Assembly: GCA_031285975.1 (NCBI GenBank)
Contig: JAITVE010000256.1
Coordinates: 1 to 5,158, forward strand
DNA length: 5,158 bases
Direction: 5' to 3'
Origin: Candidatus Adiutrix sp.
Lineage (GTDB): Bacteria > Desulfobacterota > Desulfarculia > Adiutricales > Adiutricaceae
The notes beneath the pieces are model-generated. The model did not search any database and was not told where the DNA came from. It worked only from the letters and a program-made list of their open reading frames with translations. Of the stretch, positions 1-5,158 are shown one piece after another. Positions within the stretch are counted from its first letter, which is position 1. The number at the start of each line of letters is the position of its first letter. The translations under genes and the position numbers were made by a program.

Positions 1-1281
1 CTCACCCTGGCCGTCCCGGCCGGGGCCCAGACGGATATCCCCGAAAACCCTGTGGAAGGGGGCGGAGTCATCGTCATTGATCAAGGCGATGGCGCGCGTC
101 AATACCGCATCGTCGTCCCGGAACTGCTGCCCATCACCCCCGGCGGCTCCACCGACCGCAACGCCGTGGCCCTGCCGGAACGGCTCACAGCCAACCTGCA
201 AATGACCGGCCTCTTCAACACGGTCGATCCCCGCAGCTCCCTGGAGGCCAACAACCGGGCCGGGGTGGACCCGGACACCGCGCCGGAATACCAGGCCTGG
301 GCCAAAATCGGGGCCGACTTCCTGGTCAAGGGCGGCATGACCGTCTCCGGCTCCCGGCTGACCCTGGAAATGCGCCTCTTTGACGTGGCCCTCGGCAAGC
401 AGATGATCGGCAAACGCTACAGCGGCCCGGCCAGCGAAGGCCGGAAAATGATGAACCAGTTCACCAACGCCGTCTTGGAAGCCATCACCGGCACCCCCGG
501 CGTCTTCGGCTCGCAAATCATTTTCGCCAGCGGCTCGGCCACCCAAAGGGTCATCATGATGACCGAACTGGGCAGCGATGAGGCCAAGCAGATCGCCGGG
601 GACAAGCGCGGCCCCAGCACCCAGCCCACCATGGGCCCCGGCGGCCGCACCGCCTGGGTGCACCGCAACAATAAGAAATGGGAACTTTTGGTGGACGGCC
701 GGGTGATTTCCTCCGGCGACCTGCACCTCTCCCCGGCCTTCAGCCCCAGCGGCGTAGTGGCTGCGGCGGTCTCAGGGCCGAAGAGCACGGGCATTTACGC
801 CTTTAACGGGCGCAACAAGAGCCCCCTGGTCGATACCGGCGGCATCGCCATTTCCCCCACCTTTTCGCCGGACGGCTCCCGCATGGCCTACGTCTCCGAC
901 CACCAGGGCAGCGCTTCCATCTACGTGGCCTCCGCCTCCGGCGGCGCGGGCTCCCGGCTGACCAGCGGGGCCAAAGCCACCGACCCGGCCTGGTCGCCCA
1001 CCGGCGATTTCATCGCCTTCGTCATCCGGGAGACCGACGTCTGCATCATCCGCCCTGACGGCACGGGTTTCCGCCAGCTCACGGGCGGGCAGGGGGCCAA
1101 CATGCGCCCCAGCTTTTCGCCGGACGGCCGCATGATCGTTTTCTCCAGCACCCGCAACGGCCGCCAGCAACTTTTCGTTATGGCCGCCAACGGCGACAAC
1201 CCGCAGCCCCTGATGCCCAGCTACCGCCAGCCCCAGGAGCAGCCCTACTGGAGCCCGACCATGCCGAGGGATGCCCAGTAA
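1..1281 (+). CDS. tolB: Tol-Pal system protein TolB, 5'-truncated by the window edge
   Basis: TolB is the periplasmic beta-propeller protein of the Tol-Pal complex. It binds Pal and is controlled by TolA during outer-membrane constriction. The frame is open from base 1, and 426 residues precede the TAA stop. The first residues (LTLAVPAGAQ) look like the end of a signal peptide with cleavage after AGA, so nearly all of the mature protein is present and only the start codon and early signal peptide are missing. An N-terminal alpha/beta domain covers roughly residues 20-180. After it come WD40-like TolB blades marked by F/W-S-P-x-G motifs at residues 247 (FSPSG), 288 (FSPDG), 331 (WSPTG) and 372 (FSPDG), with a final WSP at 417. 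Their spacing of 41-45 residues is normal for the family. The GTG at 52 is an internal valine, not the start. The neighbour pal supports the call. Upstream tol genes are presumably off the window. Confidence 0.95.
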   Translation, partial: LTLAVPAGAQTDIPENPVEGGGVIVIDQGDGARQYRIVVPELLPITPGGSTDRNAVALPERLTANLQMTGLFNTVDPRSSLEANNRAGVDPDTAPEYQAWAKIGADFLVKGGMTVSGSRLTLEMRLFDVALGKQMIGKRYSGPASEGRKMMNQFTNAVLEAITGTPGVFGSQIIFASGSATQRVIMMTELGSDEAKQIAGDKRGPSTQPTMGPGGRTAWVHRNNKKWELLVDGRVISSGDLHLSPAFSPSGVVAAAVSGPKSTGIYAFNGRNKSPLVDTGGIAISPTFSPDGSRMAYVSDHQGSASIYVASASGGAGSRLTSGAKATDPAWSPTGDFIAFVIRETDVCIIRPDGTGFRQLTGGQGANMRPSFSPDGRMIVFSSTRNGRQQLFVMAANGDNPQPLMPSYRQPQEQPYWSPTMPRDAQ

Positions 1282-1299
1282 GGCACCGCCGGGAAAGCC

Positions 1300-1321
1300 G
1301 GGGCGGCCCATGCCGCCGCCC
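1300..1321 (+). other. GC-rich hairpin downstream of tolB, no T-tract
   Basis: GGGGCGGC (1300-1307) can pair with 1312-1321 across a CCAT loop, with G1318 bulged. It lies 19 bases after the tolB stop. No run of T follows, so it is not a standard intrinsic terminator. It could protect the 3' end of the tolB message or assist Rho-dependent termination. Whether tolB transcripts continue into pal cannot be told from this. Confidence 0.3.
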
Positions 1322-1341
1322 TGGCAGCCCCACAAAAAACA

Positions 1342-1370
1342 TTGACATTTAAAAAAAAACGGCCTAGTAT
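1342..1370 (+). promoter_or_regulatory. Sigma-70-type promoter driving the pal leader
   Basis: A consensus -35 box TTGACA (1342-1347) is separated by exactly 17 bp from TAGTAT (1365-1370), a one-mismatch -10 box. Transcription should start near 1377. A-tracts lie just upstream (1334-1339) and inside the spacer (nine A at 1351-1359). The position between tolB and pal indicates that pal can be transcribed on its own, apart from any read-through from the tol genes. Confidence 0.8.
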
Positions 1371-1376
1371 GAAAGC

Positions 1377-1678
1377 GTTTCTGGAAGCTGTTTAAACTTT
1401 CGCTTCACAGAATCGCAGGGGTTCTCGACCCCTTGTGCTGTTGGCAGGTATTGTTTTTCAGGTGATCCGCCTGCCGCATACACTTGAAACCCTTTGGGCT
1501 AAAAGATTTCAACTCCCCGGGGAGCCCCTGCTTCCCCATCTTATCCGTCTACCTGCGGTGTTCGTGAAAACGGGCGGCGCCGTTCGCTCAACGGCCTCCG
1601 GCTCTTTTTTCCGAATGCCCCAAAAATTTAAAGCTCGGAAGAGCGACATTTTGCTGTGAAAAGCAAGGAGGGTTTTGC
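1377..1678 (+). promoter_or_regulatory. Long hairpin-rich pal leader, or unidentified small RNA
   Basis: The predicted start near 1377 leaves about 300 nt before pal. Back-to-back hairpins can be drawn by eye: 1379-1388 with 1402-1412 (10 bp, one bulged A); 1414-1422 with 1428-1437 (9 bp, one bulged T); 1443-1448 with 1470-1475 (GGCAGG/CCTGCC); 1484-1489 with 1507-1512 (TTGAAA/TTTCAA); and 1579-1584 with 1590-1595 (GCCGTT/AACGGC). The last is followed, eight bases later, by six T at 1605-1610. A long-range alternative pairs GCAGGGG (1415-1421) with CCCCTGC (1525-1531), and 1513-1524 is a perfect 12-bp palindrome. A small GCTC-GGAA-GAGC hairpin sits at 1633-1644. No tmRNA, SRP RNA or RNase P landmark is visible and I do not recognise an RNA family. 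It may be a 5' UTR, a stand-alone sRNA ending near 1610, or both. Confidence 0.45.
1665..1672 (+). promoter_or_regulatory. Shine-Dalgarno site of pal
   Basis: AAGGAGGG lies six bases before the ATG at 1679 and fixes the pal start. GCAA at 1663-1666 can pair either with an upstream TTGC (1651-1654) or with TTGC at 1675-1678. The second pairing would place the Shine-Dalgarno bases in a weak 4-bp hairpin loop. Confidence 0.9.
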
Positions 1679-2128
1679 ATGAAGAAGTTTATGTTGATTG
1701 TCATGGCCTGCATGGTGATGCCTTTGGCCGTTGGCTGCGGCACCAAAGAGGACAACTACGGCGGCAGCGCCTATGATACCGAGAAGAGTGCCTTCAACAA
1801 CGAGCACGTCTATTTTGACTTTGACCGTTATGACATCCGCCCCGACGGCGCGGCCAACATCCAGGCCAAGGCGGCCTTCATGTCCAGCAACGCGGGCGTG
1901 CGCTCTGAAATTCAGGGCCACTGCGACGAGCGCGGCACCGAAGTCTACAACATGGCTCTCGGCGACCGCCGCGCCCGCGCTGCCTATAACTACATCACCA
2001 GCCTGGGCATCGACGGCTCCCGCCTGACCACCGTTTCCTACGGTAAAGAGCGCCCCATTGATTCCGGCCATAACGAAGCCGCCTGGGCTCGCAACCGCCG
2101 CGCCCAGTTCGTGGTCGTCTCCGAATAG
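1679..2128 (+). CDS. pal: Peptidoglycan-associated lipoprotein Pal
   Basis: Pal is an outer-membrane lipoprotein that binds peptidoglycan non-covalently through an OmpA-like domain and docks with TolB. The product is 149 aa, a normal length. Residues 1-19 form a lipoprotein signal (MKK, then a hydrophobic run) ending in L-A-V-G before Cys20, which would be lipidated. After a short polar linker, the OmpA-like domain spans about residues 44-147. It begins with the YFDFD strand (45-49) and carries the signature GHCDERGT (80-87) and the NMALGDRRA segment (91-99). By comparison with OmpA-family structures, Asp83 and Arg98 are the expected ligands for diaminopimelate in peptidoglycan. SYGKERP and the NRRAQFVV end are also typical of Pal. 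The start is supported by a strong Shine-Dalgarno site. It follows tolB in the usual order, but after an unusually long 397-bp gap with its own promoter, and it is followed by a terminator. Confidence 0.97.
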   Translation: MKKFMLIVMACMVMPLAVGCGTKEDNYGGSAYDTEKSAFNNEHVYFDFDRYDIRPDGAANIQAKAAFMSSNAGVRSEIQGHCDERGTEVYNMALGDRRARAAYNYITSLGIDGSRLTTVSYGKERPIDSGHNEAAWARNRRAQFVVVSE

Positions 2129-2151
2129 TTTTTCCAAAGGCATGACCGTTT

Positions 2152-2185
2152 AAAAGCCGGGAGCCGCAAGGTTCCCGGCTTTTTT
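2152..2185 (+). terminator. Intrinsic terminator of pal
   Basis: A 10-bp stem (2156-2165 with 2170-2179, one G-T pair) is closed by a GCAA tetraloop (2166-2169) and followed by six T (2180-2185). It lies 27 bases after the pal stop. Four A precede the stem, so it could also work weakly on the other strand. It separates pal from the chemoreceptor unit. Confidence 0.93.
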
Positions 2186-2242
2186 GTGCCCTGAATATCC
2201 TGCCAGCGCGTAAATTTTCTTATATATTTGTGTTGTTTTCCC

Positions 2243-2271
2243 TTGACATAAAAATTTATGCCGCATAATAT
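2243..2271 (+). promoter_or_regulatory. Near-consensus sigma-70 promoter of the chemoreceptor
   Basis: TTGACA (2243-2248) is followed by a 17-bp spacer and TAATAT (2266-2271), one mismatch from the ideal -10. The flanks are very AT-rich, with T-rich DNA at 2215-2240 upstream. Start of transcription is expected near 2278, inside the palindrome described next. That leaves a leader of about 130 nt before the ATG at 2407. The bases from 2186 to 2242 hold no gene or other signal that I can see. Confidence 0.85.
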
Positions 2272-2275
2272 AAAT

Positions 2276-2298
2276 AAAACTACGTTGAACGTAGTTTT
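2276..2298. promoter_or_regulatory. Perfect 23-bp palindrome at the transcription start, candidate operator
   Basis: The arms AAAACTACGTT (2276-2286) and AACGTAGTTTT (2288-2298) are exact reverse complements around a single G. The site begins four bases after the -10 box and covers the predicted start, which is where a dimeric repressor would block initiation. In RNA it would form a stem at the extreme 5' end, which could instead stabilise the transcript; the following U-run makes weak attenuation conceivable. I do not match it to a known regulator motif. Confidence 0.65.
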
Positions 2299-2340
2299 AA
2301 CTTTAATTTCGCGGCATTTAACCTTCTTATGCCGCTCTCT

Positions 2341-2381
2341 CTGCCGCTATGCTGGCAGTCTTTGCCCGGAAAATTCCGGGC
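2341..2381 (+). promoter_or_regulatory. Two leader hairpins ahead of the chemoreceptor ribosome site
   Basis: CTGCC (2341-2345) pairs with GGCAG (2354-2358) over an 8-nt loop. GCCCGGA (2364-2370) pairs with TCCGGGC (2375-2381) over a 4-nt loop. The second, stronger stem ends nine bases before the Shine-Dalgarno sequence, close enough to influence ribosome access or message stability. No ligand-binding fold is recognisable. Confidence 0.4.
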
Positions 2382-2390
2382 TCTAGCAGC

Positions 2391-2397
2391 AAAGGAG
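2391..2397 (+). promoter_or_regulatory. Shine-Dalgarno site that sets the chemoreceptor start
   Basis: AAAGGAG lies nine bases before the ATG at 2407. It decides between this start and the in-frame ATG at 2329, which has no such site and would add 26 residues ahead of an otherwise normal first membrane helix. Confidence 0.85.
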
Positions 2398-2406
2398 CCA
2401 CCCCGA

Positions 2407-4317
2407 ATGAAACTTGGAACGAAAATAGTGATGGGCTTTGTTCTCGGCAACCTTATCTTTGTCGTTTTGGCGGGCGCGGTCTTTGTCTTTATGCGCCCGG
2501 TACAAACTGGAGCGGTGAGTTTGAACGAACACTTGCTGCCGCTTCTGGAACAGGCCGCCAGTATCCAATACAACTCCGCTATGGAGGGATTCCAGATGCG
2601 TACCTATATGCTTCGCCGCAGCGCGGCGGCCTGGGAAGCGGCCGGGCAGAACAACGCCGCGATTATCAAGGCCTTCGACGCGCTGGACGCTGACTTGGGC
2701 AGCCCCGGCGCGCAGGCCATACGAACCCCGGAACTTTTAGCCTCCGTCCAAACCCTGCGCTCCACCTACCTGGAGTATCACACCATGGCCTCCAAGCTCA
2801 AGGGCAGCGAAGAAGCCTTGGCAACGGCCAGAAGCAATGTTCTGACCGCCCGTGAGGAATTCGTCAAAACTCTGGGCAATTTTCTGAAATTGCAGGATAC
2901 ATACCGGCGGCGGGAAGTCTCTTCCGGCGCCGATGCCCAAACCCTGACGCGCCGCAACGAGCGCGTCGCCGCCGTCAGAGCGGTGCGGGAAGATATTGAC
3001 GAGGCCGTGATGCGCATTCAGCAAGCTTCGATGGACAGCAACCTGGAACTGTATGCCGAAGCCCAAAACAGCAGCCGGAAAATCCGCGAGCATCTCAACA
3101 TGCTTGATGAAGACAACCGGACGGAAGACGCCAAAGCCATGGTGGACACCCTTTTGCATCTGCTGGACACCATCGACGGCCTGGTGGAGCAGCTGATACA
3201 GCACAATAAAAACTCCGCGGTGGAGGCTGAAAAGCGCGGCGTGCTGAACGACAACGTCAACAACGAAGCCGACAAATTGCGCGCCCTGGGGAACCGCATA
3301 GCCATGCGGACGGCGGGCGATTCCCAAAAAGCCGCCGAGCGGGTGATGCTGGCCCTGTTGATCGGCACGGCCACGGCCATTGCCATCAGCATGATTATGG
3401 CCATCCTCATTACCCGCAGCATCACCAAACCCATCAGCCACGTCATCGGGGTGCTGTCTGAAAGCGCGGGTGAGGTGGACAGCGCGGCAGGGCAGCTTTC
3501 CCAATCCTCGGGGACTTTGGCCGAGGGAGCCACCGAAAACGCGGCCAGCCTGGAAGAAACCAGCGCCGCGCTGGAAGAATTGTCCTCCATGACCAGCAGC
3601 AACGCCGACAACGCGGCGGAGGCCAACCGGCTGATGAGCCAGGCCCACGTTGTGGTCAAAGAAGCCAATGAGTCCATGAGCAACGTCATCCGGGCGATGG
3701 ACGAAATTTCCGTGTCGGGCAACGAGATTGGGAAAATTATCAAGACCATCGACGAAATCGCCTTCCAGACCAACCTTTTGGCTCTGAACGCGGCCGTGGA
3801 GGCGGCCCGCGCCGGGGAAGCGGGAGCGGGTTTCGCGGTGGTGGCCGACGAGGTGCGCAACCTGGCTATCCGCTCGGCGGACGCGGCCCAGAACACTTCA
3901 GACCTCATCGCCTCGACCATCAGCAACATCAATTCCGGCTCGGACATGGTGAACGCGGCGGCGGAGCACTTCAAAACCGTGGAGCAGCACGCCTCCACGG
4001 TGGGCGAACTGCTGTCCGAAGTGGCGGCGGCCTCCAAGGAGCAGAGCCAGGGCATCGGCCAGATCACCACGGCCATGGCCCAGATGGACAAAGTGACGCA
4101 GTCCAACGCGGCCTCGGCTGAGGAATCGTCCAGCGCCGCCACCCAATTGTCGCTTCAGGCGGGCAACCTTCTTGAGGCGGTGGAGGATATCCGGGGGCTT
4201 ATTCACGGGAGCACGGCCAAGCCAGGCGCTTCGGCGGCCCGGGCAGCCTCGCCGCCGCCGCCGGAACGGGCGGCTGCGGTCAAATCCCTGCCGATGGACG
4301 ACAACTTCGAGTTTTAG
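2407..4317 (+). CDS. Methyl-accepting chemotaxis protein, large periplasmic sensor
   Basis: This is a 636-aa transmembrane chemoreceptor. It senses a periplasmic signal and controls CheA through CheW. TM1 is at about residues 9-29 and TM2 at about 313-336. Between them lie some 280 mostly helical residues, a size that fits a helical bimodular (HBM-type) or similar four-helix sensor; the ligand is unknown. After TM2, RSITKPI (337-343) resembles the start of a HAMP domain, but the usual Gly-Asp-Leu connector and second helix are not evident. The chain passes straight into the signalling coiled coil. Likely methylation pairs are E383/E384, E390/E391 and E572/E573. The kinase-control tip is textbook: [20 protein letters not shown] (451-470), then [14 protein letters not shown] Pro/Ala-rich tail (about 603-630) ends in DDNFEF, possibly a docking tether for CheR or CheB. 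It has its own promoter and terminator, with no che genes beside it. Confidence 0.95.
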   Translation: MKLGTKIVMGFVLGNLIFVVLAGAVFVFMRPVQTGAVSLNEHLLPLLEQAASIQYNSAMEGFQMRTYMLRRSAAAWEAAGQNNAAIIKAFDALDADLGSPGAQAIRTPELLASVQTLRSTYLEYHTMASKLKGSEEALATARSNVLTAREEFVKTLGNFLKLQDTYRRREVSSGADAQTLTRRNERVAAVRAVREDIDEAVMRIQQASMDSNLELYAEAQNSSRKIREHLNMLDEDNRTEDAKAMVDTLLHLLDTIDGLVEQLIQHNKNSAVEAEKRGVLNDNVNNEADKLRALGNRIAMRTAGDSQKAAERVMLALLIGTATAIAISMIMAILITRSITKPISHVIGVLSESAGEVDSAAGQLSQSSGTLAEGATENAASLEETSAALEELSSMTSSNADNAAEANRLMSQAHVVVKEANESMSNVIRAMDEISVSGNEIGKIIKTIDEIAFQTNLLALNAAVEAARAGEAGAGFAVVADEVRNLAIRSADAAQNTSDLIASTISNINSGSDMVNAAAEHFKTVEQHASTVGELLSEVAAASKEQSQGIGQITTAMAQMDKVTQSNAASAEESSSAATQLSLQAGNLLEAVEDIRGLIHGSTAKPGASAARAASPPPPERAAAVKSLPMDDNFEF

Positions 4318-4320
4318 AGC

Positions 4321-4357
4321 ATTTTGCAATTTACCTGCCTTGAGTAAATTGCAAAAT
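4321..4357. repeat. Perfect 14-bp inverted repeat after the chemoreceptor
   Basis: ATTTTGCAATTTAC (4321-4334) and its exact complement (4344-4357) flank a 9-nt loop, three bases after the stop codon. No T-run follows on either strand, so it is not an intrinsic terminator. It may shield the 3' end of the message or be the core of a repeat unit. Confidence 0.75.
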
Positions 4358-4442
4358 ACGTAAACATCCGGGCGCTTTTCATTTCATGCAGACTACCTTG
4401 CAATAGAAAAGCGCTCTAGCCAGGCTTCTGCCGCAAACAAAT

Positions 4443-4479
4443 AAGCCGTCATCCCGCAAAGCTGGGATGACGGCTTTTT
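4443..4479 (+). terminator. Intrinsic terminator between convergent genes
   Basis: A perfect 13-bp stem (AAGCCGTCATCCC at 4443-4455 with 4464-4476) has an 8-nt loop and a T-run at 4475-4479. It ends chemoreceptor transcription. On the other strand the stem is followed by a looser T-rich run, so it may also stop tamB transcripts arriving from the right. Confidence 0.9.
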
Positions 4480-4535
4480 GCTCTAAACCATTTGGTGTAG
4501 CGACCAATTACAAGCCGCCACCACCGCTGCTTCCT

Positions 4536-5158
4536 CTAATAATCTTTTTTCCAGCCCAGGCCGACGCGGCTGGACTCGGCGGAACTGCGGCCTTCCAGGG
4601 AGAGGTTGGGGCGTAGTTCCACTTCCATGCGGATGGCGGCCCCGTCGGCGCCGTGCTCTACGCCGACGTAGACGTTGTCGCTGAGGTATTTTCCGGCTTC
4701 TACGGCGATGGCGCTGTCTTCGGCTTCGGGGTCGCTGGAGGGGCTGCTGCCGGAGAGGTCGCGGCCCAGGCCGCCGGAGAGGTTGGAGGTGCGCCGTTCG
4801 AGGTCGTCATCGCCGCCGCCCATGCGCAATACGTCCAGCCCCAGGGATTCGCGCATGAAGCCCATGGGGTTGAAGCCGGTCTCCTCTTCGCCGAAGGTGG
4901 CCAGTTCGCGCACGGCGCGGGCCAGTTGCAGGGTCTCGAAGCGGCTGATGGAGGAAGCGCTTTTGCCGAAAAGCACTTGCGAGAGAACTTCTTCCTGCGG
5001 GCGGGAAGGACGGCTGTCGAAGGTCAGCTTCGGCTGCTTGGCGTGGCCGCCGACGCGCAGGATGGCCTCGATATCGGGGCCGCTGTTGGTCAGCTCCAGA
5101 TTCAGGCTGGGGTTGGTGCCGCCGTTGAAGGCGATGTCGCCCCCGGCAAACTGAAACT
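4536..5158 (-). CDS. tamB: TamB-family protein (DUF490), C-terminal part, truncated by the window edge
   Basis: TamB is a very large periplasmic beta-groove protein anchored in the inner membrane. It works with the Omp85 protein TamA in outer-membrane protein assembly, and TamB relatives also carry phospholipids to the outer membrane. Only the last 206 residues are here; the frame stays open to the right edge, so the GTG at 4976 is internal. The conserved family end is clear: RPQEEVLSQVLFGKSASSIS, then a helical stretch (RFETLQLARAVRELA), then GKYLSDNVYVGVEHG, a beta-rich VELRPNLSLEGRSS strand pair, and the terminal VGLGWKKDY. Between these parts is a Gly/Ser/Asp-rich linker (about 4731-4830) with little predicted structure. 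It converges on the chemoreceptor, with a shared terminator between them. Its promoter and any tamA partner lie outside the window. Confidence 0.93.
   Translation of the reverse strand, partial: FQFAGGDIAFNGGTNPSLNLELTNSGPDIEAILRVGGHAKQPKLTFDSRPSRPQEEVLSQVLFGKSASSISRFETLQLARAVRELATFGEEETGFNPMGFMRESLGLDVLRMGGGDDDLERRTSNLSGGLGRDLSGSSPSSDPEAEDSAIAVEAGKYLSDNVYVGVEHGADGAAIRMEVELRPNLSLEGRSSAESSRVGLGWKKDY

Larger units (their letters stand above)
4313..4487. repeat. Modular inverted-repeat element with three hairpins
   Basis: TTTAGAGCA (4313-4321) and TGCTCTAAA (4479-4487) are exact 9-bp inverted repeats enclosing 175 bp. An extra GCTCTA (4413-4418) splits the region into a 104-bp part and a terminator part. 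Inside are a perfect 14-bp stem (4321-4334 with 4344-4357, 9-nt loop), an 11-bp stem (4370-4380 with 4406-4416, one G-T pair) and the terminator at 4443-4479. The left end overlaps the chemoreceptor stop codon TAG. There is no coding potential. The layout suggests a short dispersed intergenic repeat of the REP/BIME or MITE kind, but copy number elsewhere cannot be judged from here. Apart from this element, the 4318-4535 gap holds nothing I recognise. Confidence 0.5.

Noticed and set aside
52..54. GTG as the tolB start codon
   Set aside because: The frame is open to base 1 and the upstream residues LTLAVPAGAQ look like the end of a signal peptide, which TolB needs. The GTG is an internal valine.
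1300..1321. The GC hairpin after tolB as an intrinsic terminator
   Set aside because: No T-tract follows the stem; the next bases are TGGCAGCCCC.
1414..1437. A tRNA T-arm-like hairpin (GGGG-TTCTCGA-CCCC)
   Set aside because: The loop does not fit the TTCGANN pattern, and no acceptor stem, anticodon arm or CCA-side pairing surrounds it.
1377..1610. 6S RNA, tmRNA, SRP RNA or RNase P RNA in the pal leader
   Set aside because: The predicted length and a rod-like long-range pairing briefly suggested 6S RNA. However, the 5' end forms its own hairpin instead of a closing stem with the 3' end, and no signature of the other three families is present.
1435..1659. A 74-aa open frame in the tolB-pal gap
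   Set aside because: It starts at GTG without a ribosome site, lies across strong RNA hairpins, and the product resembles nothing I know.
2329..2406. An N-terminal extension of the chemoreceptor from the ATG at 2329
   Set aside because: No ribosome site precedes it, and it covers the leader hairpins. The ATG at 2407 has AAAGGAG at good spacing and gives a normal start to TM1.
3018..4142. A long 374-aa open frame on the minus strand opposite the chemoreceptor, and a 303-aa one at 2737-3648
   Set aside because: Both are shadows of the GC-rich chemoreceptor gene. Their compositions are skewed and no domain is visible.
4675..5154. A 159-aa plus-strand open frame opposite tamB
   Set aside because: It is antisense to a clearly conserved TamB C-terminus and has a Ser/Arg/Pro-rich composition typical of an antisense frame.

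Overview
The window looks like chromosomal DNA from a Gram-negative, probably Desulfovibrio-like member of the Desulfobacterota. This is an inference. It rests on the GC-rich coding sequence, the gene content (TolB, Pal, TamB and a chemoreceptor with no recognisable full HAMP domain), and AT-rich promoters that match the sigma-70 consensus closely. I cannot fix the species.

Layout. Positions 1-1281 (+) hold the end of tolB; its start and most of the signal peptide lie off the left edge. Positions 1282-1678 are non-coding. This gap holds a near-consensus sigma-70 promoter (TTGACA, 17 bp, TAGTAT) and about 300 nt of hairpin-rich leader, or possibly a separate small RNA, ahead of pal. Positions 1679-2128 (+) hold pal, a complete peptidoglycan-associated lipoprotein, closed by a very good intrinsic terminator with a GCAA tetraloop. 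Positions 2129-2406 are a second non-coding stretch. It has another near-perfect promoter (TTGACA, 17 bp, TAATAT) and a perfect 23-bp palindrome over the predicted start site. Positions 2407-4317 (+) hold a 636-aa methyl-accepting chemotaxis protein. Positions 4313-4487 hold an inverted-repeat cluster of three hairpins framed by copies of TAGAGC/GCTCTA; the last hairpin is a strong terminator. Positions 4536-5158 (-) hold the C-terminal 206 residues of TamB, convergent with the chemoreceptor and running off the right edge.

Function. TolB (periplasm) and Pal (outer membrane) are partners in the Tol-Pal system, which keeps the outer membrane attached to the peptidoglycan and constricting at division. 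TamB is an inner-membrane-anchored periplasmic protein of outer-membrane assembly and lipid transport, so three of the four genes serve the envelope. The chemoreceptor is an independent unit with its own promoter and terminator.

I see no defence system, CRISPR array, tRNA, rRNA, transposase or other clearly new multi-gene system. The most interesting material is non-coding: the structured pal leader, the palindrome at the chemoreceptor start site, and the modular inverted-repeat element that begins inside the end of the chemoreceptor gene.
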